Positions 25,875-38,359 of a DNA stretch of 64,000 bases are shown piece after piece. Each line of letters starts with the position of its first letter. Within the stretch, counting starts at the first letter, position 1. The position numbers and the translations under genes are program-made. Below the pieces are notes generated by a model. That model was not told the DNA's origin, searched no databases, and was given only the letters and a program-made list of their open reading frames with translations. The stretch is from NCBI GenBank assembly GCA_037975125.1, contig CM075856.1, positions 6,767,078 to 6,831,077 on the forward strand, read 5' to 3'. The stretch comes from Latrodectus hesperus (Eukaryota > Arthropoda > Arachnida > Araneae > Theridiidae).

Positions 25875-27985
25875 AGTACATTACACACATAAAAAATAAA
25901 ATTTAACACAAAATAGTTTTCAAAATTTATTAAAAATTTTTAAGGAGAAGCATTTTTAAGAAACTCTTTTTTCTGATAGCAACAATGGTCTTAGAAGAGT
26001 CAGCTATAGCCTATTTTTATTTTAATAAGCAATCTTTTAAATATGAAAGAATAATGCAGTACTGTTTATTAGTTACATAAATTAGTGGATCAACATTAGT
26101 TTTCCTCTGCTATAAGCTGAAATAGATTTTTCGAAAAGTTCGACAGTTTTTAATTTTATTTGTAATTATAAATAAAGTTATAGTTTATATGACCAATTAC
26201 TCTATTAGAGTATTTGATAGTTATTTTTCGTAAATGATCGTTGTAAAATGAGTATAATACCATGACATCAAAGTTCTTACTTTACAATTGCATTTATTTG
26301 AAAACTTAATTGATCTTAAAAGAGAAACTTTTATTGTAGAATTTACTCTCTAATTTGTCTTACTCTAGAAAGATATTGGAACAAAGAAATATGTTTTTAA
26401 AAAACAAAAGTAGCAAAAAGATTGTGAATAATTAAGTCTTGTTATTAAGAAAAATTAAAACCTAAGATATACTGAAATAATTTCATGACAATTTTTTTTT
26501 CTATTTAATATGCTGCCTTTTCATTTTTTTCATATTTTATTGCATACCTTTTAATTGCATAAACATGCTTATCGAAATCACGAAGCAAAATAACCACATA
26601 ATGCGGTACCTTAATCGCATAACGAAGTCGGTATTTGAATTGACACTAATCTCTCGCCAGCAGAGAAAAATTAAATGGTATGAAATTTAACATATAGATT
26701 CTTTTTTCAGTAACAAAGTCAGGAATTGAACCAACAATCTTCTGTGCACAAAAACGCCTTTTTACGAGGCTACTATATGGATCATTTAAGTATAATTATT
26801 ATGCTAAATGTTCGCATAACATTTATTTTTACTATGCGAAATGAAAAAGCAATTATTTAATTGAAACCATGAAATAATTACAAATTGAATTACTCAATCA
26901 AAAACAATCCCAAATCAAAATATCAATTTATAATTAGAATATTTATAAAATACGTTACTGTGTTAAATGGTTAATTCTAATTTATGTATAACATTCTTAT
27001 CTTGAACCTATTTGTGAACAAACGAAATATGAAATAAAATTCTTTTATTTCAAAATTTTATTCGTCTGAAAATATGTCATATTTCTAAAACTATGTAATA
27101 AATTCTAGATAAAAGTAAGAAGTCAGAATTTGTTTGTATTTCAGAAATAATATACATTAAGAAACATTATATCAGAAAGCCACAAAAGGACTGAAAATAG
27201 CCAAATAAGAGTTATACATCACAAATCGAAATATCAATTTGTTACAATAGTAAAATTTAAAGATATTTTATCGGTAGGTATTACAATTACAAATTTCCAT
27301 TTGGATTTTCTCATTTTGATTCTGTTTCTGCATAAAAATAAAAAAATTCCTTATAGTTTTATCTTATTTATTTAATTTTTCTTGAAATGTATACATATTG
27401 TCATAGGTTAGATGATTCTTCAAGTTTTCAAGAAAGCCTACTTCCGATATAGAAAATCTTAATAGGGTAAGAGGGAAAATCAGAGAGTTGGCAAGTGAAC
27501 TTCAAAATGGATGATGGATGACTGCCTCTATGCGCAGACAGCCTACAAATTTTAATTTTCTTTATTGTGATTATTTCTAAATATGAGTATTATGTGGTGT
27601 ATTTGTATGTGTTGTGTTTATTTAAAAGTAATATATAATTAGATGCTTTTTTTGTGCACTCACGTGCACTTAGCATTACAATTCTCGAAATACTCAACAA
27701 AACTTTGTTGAATCTATGAAAACTGAATAAAAACACTGTAAAAATTTTATTGAATTTTAAAAATTCCAATTTTTGCTAACTGTTGAGATAAAAAAAGAAT
27801 TTTAATAACAAAGTGTGTACATATATTTATATTTACTGATTTAAAAAAAAATTGCCAAAATAATTAAATATTGTTAAGAATCAAAAATGAAAAGTAAATT
27901 ATTATATCAAATTCACAACACGTAATAGCAAAATGCTTGAAATGTACCTAGAATTTAAAAATAAACTTTTATAATACTTAATTTG
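25875..27985. other. A+T-rich DNA, probable decayed array flank
   Basis: Segments near 26880-26950 and 27120-27260 share phrases (atttacaaa-tgaatta, tcacaaatcgaaatat) with the array that starts at about 27990. They are probably older, more diverged copies. No gene was seen. Confidence 0.45.
26712..26790 (-). repeat. SINE head fragment
   Basis: A tRNA-like minus-strand segment with a B box (ggttcaattcctg) and an A-box-like start (tagtagcctcgtaaaaagg). The body is not recognisable. Confidence 0.45.
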
Positions 27986-27989
27986 CTAT

Positions 27990-30900
27990 ATTTTTACTTT
28001 ATGTAATTCGTATGAAATTCCAAGTTTTATTCATTACAGCAATTTTATAATTTTAAATTCTAAAACGATAATTAGCAACACAATAAGTAAAACAACACAA
28101 TAACTAGAATTTTTATACTTACTTAAGAAAACTTCTCTCTTTCACAAAGAGTGATGCATATTCTTTTAATGACCAACCAATAGCTTCATCGCGATACTCC
28201 AATATTTATATATTTAAATTGGAACAAAGTGTTGCAGCTATTGGGTGGGGAAATTCAAAGCTTTCTAATTAAGAATGATTCACATCAGCTTAAAACAATC
28301 ACAAAAGAAGTTAGAATATTTCACACTCAAATACACATTTTTAATACAATAAACTTTAAAGCAAAATAATAATATTGAAAACTTACCTTTTTATGTTACC
28401 TTAGATTTCATGAAAGTTATTACCTGTGAATTTCTAAATAAATTAAGAAATAACATTTAAAAAATGCCGAAATTCGAAGCTTCTGCATTGCGGCATTGAT
28501 TTTCATAAAATTAATTATTGGGTAATATATTAATATAATCACCATACTAAGTTTTTTTTCCTTTTATATAAGGATGACATATCTTCTTATATATTGCCAA
28601 CCAATTTGTCCAATCTTTTCCTCAATAAGTTTGAAAGAGAAAATAAAGTTGTTCCTATTGTGGAGATATTTTAACTGTTCTAAATACTTCTATTTCTGTG
28701 TAAAAAGTTTACAGGAGCATAAAATATTTACAAAATGAATTATAGGTCACAAATCGAAATATAAAACAATAAAGTAGTATTTTGAACTTGCCATCTTATT
28801 ATTTTATTAGCATTTCATATATTTTGAATTTTTAAAGTAACTCACACTTTTATATTTATTATCTAGGAGTAATTTAAATAAAATAAGAAGAGAGTATCTC
28901 CCAAATACACACCAAATATTTTTCAGTATTAATTAGTTTACACAAATTAATGGCTGGATATCAAATTAATAACTTAAAAAAAATTAATTCCTATTCCATA
29001 TTATTCAATTTTTCCATAAATAAAGACAATCTTTTCTTATCCATGGCCAACCAATCATTCGCGTCTTATTAATCCTATTCTGCATATTTAAGTAGGAATA
29101 AAGGATGTTGATAACCAGGAGATCCAATAAGACTTTCTTTTGTTTCTGCCAATATCAGAAATATACACAACAGCATAAATTAATCACAAAACGAATTATT
29201 CATCGCAAATTAAACTATCAAATTTTAAAAAAATTACAGTTTTAAAATAAACTTTAGTTAACTTTAGAAATTTTTGTTCTAATATGTTTTATTCGATATT
29301 TGTACAAGTAAAAAAATATTTTTATTTATTCTTAATATCCAATTGATTGCTTTTAAAATATCTGAATATTGTATATTTATGCTTCAAATGATTTTCAACA
29401 AATTATCTATCTTATTTTATCCCTTAATAATCAAACATTTTCCAAATAATTAGATTTTTCAAATGAAATAAAATATAAATATATACAGATTTATTACAAA
29501 TTATTGCATATTCATAGACATAAGAGCATTTCCTATATTTTTACTTTATGTAATTTGTATAAAATTGCAAGTTTTATTCATTATAGCATTTTCATAATTT
29601 TTAAATCATAAAACGATAATTATCCATAGAATAAGTAAAACAATAGTATCTAGAATTTTTATACTTACTTTAGAAAATTTCTCCCTTTTACAAAGAGTGA
29701 TAAATATTCTTTTAATGACCAATCAATGGGTTCATGGTTATGCTCCAATATTTATATATTTAAATTGGAACAAAGCGATGCGGCTATTGGGTGTTGAAAT
29801 TAATTATTCCAAAGCTTTCTATGTGAAGAAGGATTCACATTGACTTAAAACAATCACTAAAGAAAATAGGAAATTTCACACTGAAATACACATTTTTAAT
29901 ACATTAAAATAAAAAGCAAAACAATAATATTGAAAACTTACCTTTTTTATGTCACCTTAGATTTCATCGAAATTATTACTTTTGAATTTCTAAATAAATT
30001 AAGAAATAGCATTTAAAAATTGACGAAATCCGAGACTTCTGTATTGCGGCATTAATTTTCACAAATTAATTATTGGGTAATATATTAATATCATTACCAT
30101 ACTTATATAGTGTTTTCCCCTTTGATATAGGGATGACATATCTTCTTATGCGTTTCCAACCAATTTGTCCAATTTTTTCCTTCACATATACATTTAAAAG
30201 GGAAAATAAAGTTGCTGCAATTATGGAGTTATTTTAATGGTGCCAAATATTTCGATTTCTGTGAAAAGTACACAGAAGCATTAAATAATTACGAAATAAA
30301 TAATAGATCACATATCGAAATATAAAAGAATAAATGATAATTTTAATCTTGTCCTTTTATTAACATCTCATATCTTTTATTTTTTTAGAATAACTCATAT
30401 TTTTAGAATTATTACCTAGGAGTAACTAAAAAAAAACAAATAAGAATCCCACATTTGAAAATCAACTATTTTGCAGTATTAATTAGTTTACACAAAGTAA
30501 TGTTTGGGTGGCAAATTAATAACTTAAAAAATTTCATTGGTATTCCGTATTTTTTTCAATTTTCCCATAAAGGATGGCAGATGTCTATGGCCAACCAATT
30601 CCTCTCATCTTATGATTCCTATTCTGCATATTGAAATAGGAACAAAGGATGCGAGGAAGCAGAAGGTCACTTTTCCTACAAATATAAAAAATATACACAA
30701 CAGCATAAATTAATCACAAAACAAATTATACGTGACAAATTAAAGTATCAAACTTTAAAAAAAAAAATTACAGCTTTAAAATAAACTTTAGTAACCTTTA
30801 TAAATTTTGGTTCTAATATGTTTTATTCAATATTTGTACAAATAAAACATAAAAAATTTCTATTTATTCTTAATATCCAACTAATTGCTTTTAAAATATA

Positions 30901-32590
30901 TGAATATATATTTACGCTTCAAATGATTTTCAACAAATTATATATATTATTTCATCCCTCAATAATCGAACATTTTCCAAAGAATTAGATTTTTGAAATC
31001 AGATAAAATATAAATATATAAATATTTATTACAAATTATTGCATATTCATAGACATAAGAGCATTTCCTGTATTTTTACCTTATGCAATTTGTATAAAAT
31101 TGCAAATATTCGTTATAGCAATTTCATAATTTTTAAATTATAAAACGATAATTAACAATAGAATAAGTAAAGAAATAGTAACTTGTATTTTTATACTTAC
31201 TTCAGAAAACTTCACTCTTTCACAAAGTGTTATAAATATTCTTTTAATGACCAACCAATGGCTTCATGGTTATGCTCCAATATTTATATATTTAAGTTGG
31301 AGTAAAGCGATGCGGCTATTGGGTGTTGAAATTAATTATTCCAAAGCTTTCTACGTGAAGAAGGTTTCACATTGGCTTGAAACAATCACTGAAGAAGTTA
31401 GGAAATTTCACACTCAAATGCACGATTTTAATATAAATTAAAATTTAAAACAAAATAATAAACTTACCAATTTTATATCACCTTAGATTTCATGAAAATT
31501 ATTTCTAATGAATTATTAAATAAATTAAGAAATCGCATTGAAAAATAGTCGAAATCGGAAACTTCTATTTTGCAGCATTTGTTTTCACAAATTGATTATT
31601 GGTTATAAAATTAATATAATTATAATACTTAGATTTTCCTCCTTTTATATAGGGATAACATATCTTTTTAAACAGTGCCAACCAATTTGTCCAATCTTTT
31701 CCTTCTCATATACATTTAAAAGAGAAAATCAAATTGTTCCAGTTTTGAAGTTAATTTTAATTGTTCTAAATGTATCTATTTCAGAGAAAAGTGTACAGAA
31801 GCATTAAATAATTACAAAATAAATCATAGATCACAAATCAAAGTATACAAAAACAAAGCATTATTTTAAGCTTGTTATATTTAATTAGCATCTTATATCT
31901 TTCGATTTTTTAAAATAACTGACACTTTTAGAATTATTATCCCGGAAATATTTAAATAAACTAATAAGTATCACACAAATCAATTATTTAGCGATATTAA
32001 TTAATTTGCACCGATTAATTGTTGGGTGAACAGTTAATAACTTACAAAAGTTAATTCATATTCCATATTTTTCAATTTTTCCATAAATGATGACAGATTT
32101 CTTCTTATCCTTGGCCAACTAATCTTTCTCATCTTATAATTGATATTCTGCATATTTAAATAGGAATGAAGAATGGAAATAACCAGGAGCTGCAATAAGT
32201 CTTTCTTCTCTTTCCACAAATCTAGGATTATTCACAACAGCATAAATTAATCACAAAACGAATTATACATCGCAAATTAAAGTATCAGACTCTTAAAAAA
32301 ATCACAGTTTTAAAATAGATTTTAGTTAATTTTAGAAATTTTATTCGATATTTGTACAAATAAAACATAAAAAAAATCTACTTATTCATAGCTCATTCAT
32401 TAATTACTTTTAAATTATATGAATATATTGTTAATCTTCAAATGATTTTCAAAACAAATTATAATTTTTTTAATTTTATCCCTCAATAATCGAACATGTT
32501 CCAAATAATTAGATTTTTCAAATGAAAATAATGCATAAATATATACATATTTATTACAAATTATTTCATATTCATAAATATAAGTGCGTA
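27990..32590. repeat. Tandem array, three units of about 1.53 kb
   Basis: Three head-to-tail units (about 27990-29540, 29540-31075, 31075-32590) are shown by three independent anchors that recur with the same period. The gaccaaYcaat block is at 28171, 29717 and 31249. The gccaaccaattt block is at 28596, 30155 and 31677. The third block is at 29046, 30590 and 32114. Within a unit the three blocks are themselves diverged relatives, each with a polypyrimidine lead-in, CCAACCAAT and a TATA- or AATAAA-like stretch. Minus-strand splice-donor-like GGTAAGT and AAGTAAGT sequences recur at the same places. Short open frames such as 31247-31441 and 32034-32219 are array sequence. No transposase, LTR pair or tRNA head was found. 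Confidence 0.85.
28171..28256. promoter_or_regulatory. Symmetric CCAAT/TATA-like block (array copy 1)
   Basis: The block carries nested inverted CCAAT motifs. The outer pair is CCAATAGC and its complement GCTATTGG. The inner pair is TCCAAT and ATTGGA, around an atttatatatttaa core. Homologous blocks are at 29717-29800 and 31249-31332. The arrangement looks like a bidirectional core promoter, but no transcript evidence exists here. Confidence 0.35.
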
Positions 32591-32783
32591 AAAATACAAA
32601 TAATATTTCTTAGAAGCATTTTATTTTGTTAAATAAATTATATTTTTATTTTCGATAGTTTACGTTAAACAAAAGCATAAAATTAAGTCGACAAATAGAA
32701 AATATTCTGAATAATTAGGTTGCAATCTAGGTTAACCATTTTTTACATTACAATTTTAAATATATTTACTATAAAAACAAATC

Positions 32784-33900
32784 TCAGTGCATGGTCATGG
32801 GATTGAAACGAAAGACAGACCTTGGTAATGTATATTTCTTAGATCGTAGGGAGGTTACATAATTCAGTTTTCTGATTTTCAGTATTTTGCATATATTATC
32901 ATAAAAATGGAAAGCTAGGTATTTTATGTTATGTGAGATGGGGTTATCATCCCCAAGTTACTTGTAAAATTTTATTTCTAAAATATTATTCTAATTTGGG
33001 GATTGATTTCAATAGTTTATTTTGTTGTCCTTCTAAAATGTTTAAATTTGTTTCACATGCTCCTCCCCCTATGGGAGTAGAATAGGTGATTATTGTCTTA
33101 AGCCAGGCATTATAAGTTAGCAGTTTGTCTTCTAATGAGAGATTAGCGTGTTGACCTAAAAGTGGGTATAGCATTGCTTTTTGCTGCAAAGAATTTTGAT
33201 TGATTTTTGTAAAGCATTTTTCAGTGATAACTCCTAGACATGCAACGCTAATTGGACAAGGGATCTCGATTGCGAATTTTAGCCCGAGGGCTTACTTTTA
33301 GGAAATAATACTGCTTGGGTTAATTTTAATTTTGCAGTTTCTGATCCACTTTTGTATGTAAATCATATGCTCAATTAGATGGTAGTGATGATTAATGTCT
33401 GTTAATAAAATGTCATCCACAAACAAACAAAGCATAGTGTTTGGGCTTTGCGGGATGTCATTAATTAAGATGTTGAATGGTTAAGAGCCCAGCAGTGATC
33501 ATTGGGGAATGCGCCTCCCAAAATGGATTTTTCTGTATCTGAGGAGAATTCTGTATAGGTAGTATTTTCTTAATCTGTTACTTTTTTTAATGAGCTCTGT
33601 AATTTTATCCGGCGAGTACTCTATTTGGGGATGTGTTTTAACGAATTTGCAATGTTCCGGGGCAAGCGCGCGCGTATTTTGCAGTGTTAGTTAATCCACT
33701 AACTTTCTAATCAATTTGATCGGAGTGGAAGCTGGTTTAAAAGCATCGGGTGGGAAAGAGATGTTTATTTTACTTCCGAATGTAATCCAAACATAACGAG
33801 TTTTTTTATTTTGAATTTCCTATGAGAGTGAATTCTCCTAATACAAAATTACCGGCTAGTGATCTGAGGGAAGCTCCTTGATACTAATTATATTGGTAAT
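32784..33900 (-). pseudogene. LINE ORF2 relic (endonuclease/reverse transcriptase)
   Basis: ORF2 proteins nick the target and copy the element's RNA into it. Visible on the minus strand are an endonuclease-like IKELPSDH at about 33880, the region before the palm, the reverse-transcriptase motif in RRIPQ-SLLGS-PFNILIND with nonsense codons at about 33510, and the catalytic box as LFVDD (Asp pair at 33412-33417; the family usually has YADD or FADD). Next come a thumb-type segment LSLEDKLLTYNAWLKTIITY (33189-32986) and a final open frame of about 57 codons ending at 32784. Several stops and frame changes mean no functional product. Confidence 0.8.
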
Positions 33901-34125
33901 TACATCGTTGACGTTAAGTGTTACAAGGATATAGTTATTCGTTACTTTCTAATGACTGCCACACCTGCAACGTCAAAATCTCTGTTACCTAAATTTTATC
34001 TTATAATTTCAGAAGTTAATCTATTTATAACAACTTTAAGTAGTTTGTCTAAGCTATTTTTCATAATAAGGGTTTCAGCTATATCGTCTGTCAAATATTT
34101 GGTAATTAGGCAATGTGTTCCTCGG

Positions 34126-34301
34126 TTTGGTTTGTTTGTCGCTCAACGGTCATTTTTTGCACACGAGGGCTAATTAGACCGGAACTTACGGCTTAAAGTA
34201 GATTCCGAACCACTACAAACATCCATACTCAAGGTGGGATTCGAACCCACGAACTGTTGAACCGAAGGCAAGAGCGCTAACCATTCGGCTACCAGCTCGG
34301 C
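34126..34301 (-). repeat. SINE inserted in the LINE
   Basis: A 13-bp target-site duplication, atgtgttcctcgg, flanks it at 34113-34125 and 34302-34314. On the minus strand it starts with the A box in gtagccgaatggttagcg, has a B box in gtgggttcgaatccc, and ends near gagcgacaaacaaacc. At 176 bp it is the best-preserved copy of this family in the window and serves as the reference for the other fragments. Confidence 0.9.
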
Positions 34302-34314
34302 ATGTGTTCCTCGG

Positions 34315-35473
34315 AAGTAAAAGGAGAGGCATTTTCAAATATTCCATTTTCACTCAATATCAAATTTTGTTTTCAAAACTGACAGTAATTCATTAAAATT
34401 GTCTTAAAATTTTATAAGATTGGGAGTATTTTATTATTACAGAGTGGAATGTGATTATCCTTTAAAGTGGAATCATTTGAGTCAGTGACGTTTTCTGCAT
34501 TAGGTGCAGGGGGATTACGAAGAATTGCAAATTTATTGTTAGTATTAATTATTATTAGTATTAATTTATTATTAGTATTAATTATTAGATTAGGATCGAT
34601 GTCGATGATCTTAACGTTAGCCATTTTCTTAAGATGGAAAAAGTAGGCACTCCTACTCGCTCTCATTAATTTTAGATCTTTTATTTTTGGTGAGGTTTCC
34701 AACATTTCATAAAACACTCGTGCTCGTGCAATTTATTTAAGAATTATGAATTGTAAAATTATCAGAGGTATTTTCGTCATTGTTTGCTGTATTATCTGTA
34801 TAGAAAAGAATATTCATTATCTGGCTTATTATTTATATTAACATTCACATTTTTAATTTCAGTATTAGCATTAGAAACATTTGAATAACTATTTACTGAA
34901 ATATTTTCATCTGAGAATCAGATGAAATATCACTAAACGTTTTGGTTTTACTAACTTAGGAAAGAGAATACACTGATTTTACATTATTTGTATTCATTGG
35001 AAAATTTTTACTTTTAATGTTCTCAGATAATTTTTTAACAGATTAACTATTTTCAGAATTATAAGGATTATTAATATCAGAAGCATTAGATGTATCAACA
35101 TTTGCATTATGACAAAAAATTTTTCAAAATTTTTAACATCATTATTTACATTAACATTATCACTATGCAAAGTACAATAAGAGATAAACCATTATCCCAA
35201 CTGGGAGTACTTACCTCGAAACTGTTGATTATGCATATAAACTATTACAGTTAATTCAGATAGGGTTTAGGTGTTAAAAAGGATTAGCACCTTAAATCAA
35301 ACACTTTTAAGTGGGAAGAAGAATTTCCTGGAGCTCACTATTTTTAACAAGCTTACGCATATGATCTTTCCTTACCATTTTTTAATAGGGACACTAGGTC
35401 CATTGTTAGATATTCCTTCAATTTTGACATAAAATGTTTTATTTTCTGAAGTAAACTCGCGGTAACATTCCAT
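34315..35473 (-). pseudogene. LINE ORF1-like relic
   Basis: A minus-strand ATG at 35473 opens about 33 codons (MECYREFTSENKTFYVKIEG and on) before the frame is lost; a neighbouring frame continues. Downstream, Asn- and Ser-rich segments in shifting frames extend past 34412-34717 towards the inserted SINE. Position between the 5' region and the endonuclease, and the low-complexity polar composition, suggest the nucleic-acid-binding ORF1 of the LINE. I do not see zinc knuckles, so the call rests mainly on position. Confidence 0.5.
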
Positions 35474-36249
35474 ATCTTTACGGAAGCACTAGTCTTACTA
35501 CACACTTTCACAAAGAAACTCTATTATCAGCACACACTTTCGCAAGAACACTAACATTGTATTAAGTCTAGCCCTAAAAAAGAAATTTCAGCCCAGAAAT
35601 ATACTTAACGGCACCATTATTACATATTACGAGCTTTCCATAACAGACATAGGATCCTTAGAAGAGCATATTGGGTGGCGTCAAGAGACACAACAGCATC
35701 GGTATCATACATGTTCAGTTAGGCGGAATTACTAGACAGCATTGAAATATACAAACGCCATTGGAAGCACAGTAGAAGAATTCGTACTAATCATAGGCAC
35801 GTCCGGAGAACCTCCTGCAAAACCCGACTGGAGAGATCCGACAGCCTCTGGGGGTCGGTCAGTGGAGGGGCCAATAGCAGGGAAATAATCGGGGGAAACA
35901 CTTTCAAGTTTCTCGAGCGAGTCAGGAATACGACATTCTTCCTCGGCAGCAGAAACTATGAAAGTCCTAAAAGTCAGAAATGGCAAATCGAAATTCAGAC
36001 CAACGCTGTTTTTATCATCCCAACGATGGCAACTCTATAATAGTAAGACATTCCTCGTCAAGATTACAGCTCCACAACAACCACTGTAATCTTCATGATG
36101 CTAAATAAGGTAAAAGTGGCCTCCCTTGGGTAGGGCACCCCCCTCAAGCAGAAATTTCCCCCGTCAGCTCCTTTCATTGGTGGATGCTCTTGGACCCTGG
36201 CTGTTGTTTTGCAAACATTAGAATCTCTCAGAGCTGGGAGTTAAAATTA

Positions 36250-37778
36250 ATTTGAAGCAGACGCCATTTTTATACTAAAAATAAGTTGCTTAATATTAAT
36301 AATAAGTTAGTTTTGATAATTAAAAGAGGAACACACATGAAAAAGATGACAATGTATTCAAAAATAATACTAATAATTTTATTTCTCTCATGGTTAGTAG
36401 TAAATCATACCACTATTCAGTTTCATATTATTACACATGGTTTTAATTTATGAAAAACAGTTTTGAAACTTATTCAATCAATAGAAACAAAAATACTATT
36501 CAATAAAATCATACTAAAACTCGTATTAGATGGAAGATACTTGTGTACAGTTTATAGAGAAAAAAGGATTCATCTCCCCCCCCAAAAAAAACTAAGTAAT
36601 TGAAAGAACCTGTTAAAATTTAAAGGAATTTTGCATTAATCTGATTTTGCTAATAATGCAAATATTCAAACACACATTGGAAACAGATACTCTATCAGTA
36701 ATTCAATTTTGATGTCATTGATTAAATCGTATGAATCAAGGAATGTATTGATTGAATTAAGACGGTTTTATTATATTAATGAATGAATTGTATATATATA
36801 TATATAATACATCATTTTTAGTAAAATTATTACATATTATCGACTCAAATTCCGAGAGATTTAAGTATTTTCTTAAAACTATTGAATCATTTGTATCATA
36901 TTTAGCCAACAATTTAATTCCAATTAATTTTAACATCAAAATCAGGCAATTAAATAATTATCATAGTTGTATTATTTAATCATATATGATCATCTTGTTT
37001 CTATATGTATGATGTAGAACAAAGTATTATATTTGTAGCTTACAAACATTTGTCTTTCTGAAATTATAATTGCTTTTATTTCTCGCTTTATAAATTTCAC
37101 TGAAGAAATAGTTTTTTCAGAGCTATTTGATAATGACTTAAACCTTGAGAAGATCAAATTAAATATTTCGATTTTTCTCCAATTTCCACAGTTTACGTTT
37201 TTAAATTTTTCTTTCCATTTACATGTAAATCTTATACCTGATACATGTTTGCTTATTCATGCATTGTTCTTACTGTTTTCAGGTATTCTATCAAACTGAT
37301 TAAAGTTGTATCAAAGTTGCGAATACATTGTTGGGAATTTCTACCGCTCATTCTAAGCATTTCTTGAAATCGCAATTGTCATATCATTAATAAAGCTACC
37401 AGAACAAAATGCATTTCTCAATTTTTTCCTTTATACTTTTCATTTTTTTAAGGTTTCTCATTGGAGAATCAGTAAATTGTTTTTGAAGATGCCTAATCAA
37501 AGACGAAATATTCTAGTTTCATTGATATGCTATTTTTTAGCTTTTCCTTCATTTACAATTAGTTTCTGACAATTTAAAAAATGATATATTTCTCATTGTA
37601 ATTGAAGGTATATAAATACATTTCGTTTTTTTTATTTATTTTTTATTTTTATTTTATTGGAAATGTGTTAGTTAGAAAATTTATTTTTAGTTATTTCCAT
37701 TTTTTAGTGGATTTTATTCTCAAATTGTGTGTTTAAAGTCTTCATATAATTAAAAACACTCAAGGTTTATCACTCAGA
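36250..37778. other. A+T-rich DNA, no gene seen
   Basis: Open frames on both strands at 36757-36979 overlap each other around a short (TA)n run and look like chance. Confidence 0.6.
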
Positions 37779-38012
37779 TGTCAGTTTTTGCACCCGAAGA
37801 TTAATTAGACCAGGACACAAGATTTTAAGTGTGTGGACTCCACAAACCACTATAAACATTTAATTCTTAGGTGGTACCCAATAATTATTTAACCCCCGGA
37901 AAGAGCAAAATTCATTCGGCTACTACATCTGCAAAGTCGCTAATCAAAAGCGGGAATTGAATTCTTGAAGAAAAGGCCTGAGTGCCAACCATTCGGTTGT
38001 CATCCTAGCTTC
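37779..38012 (-). repeat. Two SINE relics in tandem
   Basis: The first part (37779-37925) matches the body and degraded head of the 34126-34301 family. The second (37926-38012) is another head of the same family, with the atggttggcactcaggcctt stretch and a B-box-like gaattcaattcccgc. Either one SINE landed beside another or an older copy was split. Confidence 0.6.
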
Positions 38013-38341
38013 AATTGTCATTAATAAATGGGTATGAAAATATTCTTATTTGTTTCACCTGAAATTTGTAAATTTTTGTGTAAATTTGGTGCATAAATAT
38101 AATATAAATTATTTTGAATAAAAAACAAATAAAGTATTGCAACTATAATGTTAGTTTACTTGTTATTATATATGCTAATTAAGATGAAGATCAAACCATA
38201 AAAATTTTAAAAATAACAAACGAGGTAAAAACCCTTAAAATGATATCCTTTGAAACTATTATTTTGATAACATCATATTTAAACTAAAATACTATATTTA
38301 TAGTATATTTAAGCTAATGCTAAAATTGTCATACATGAGAA

Positions 38342-38359
38342 TCTCTCTCTCTCTCTCTC
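38342..38359. repeat. Short (CT)n tract
   Basis: About 18 bp of CT dinucleotides. Confidence 0.9.

Larger units (their letters stand above)
32784..36245 (-). mobile_element. Jockey-like LINE, decayed, with internal deletion
   Basis: Reading on the minus strand from about 36245: a GC-richer 5' region (to about 35475), an ORF1-like region, an endonuclease remnant, a shortened reverse transcriptase and a C-terminal frame closing with TGA at 32784. The order and motifs fit a non-LTR retrotransposon of the Jockey group. Total length of about 3.5 kb, including an inserted SINE of 176 bp, is shorter than the usual full element. The missing part is mainly between the endonuclease and the reverse-transcriptase palm. 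The 84-codon open frame at 35732-35986 falls in the 5' region and is probably untranslated or chance. The 5' boundary is approximate and no target duplication was found. Confidence 0.78.

Noticed and set aside
35732..35986. 84-codon minus-strand gene with higher G+C
   Set aside because: It lies upstream of the LINE ORF1 start in what looks like the element's 5' untranslated region, and has no recognisable domain.
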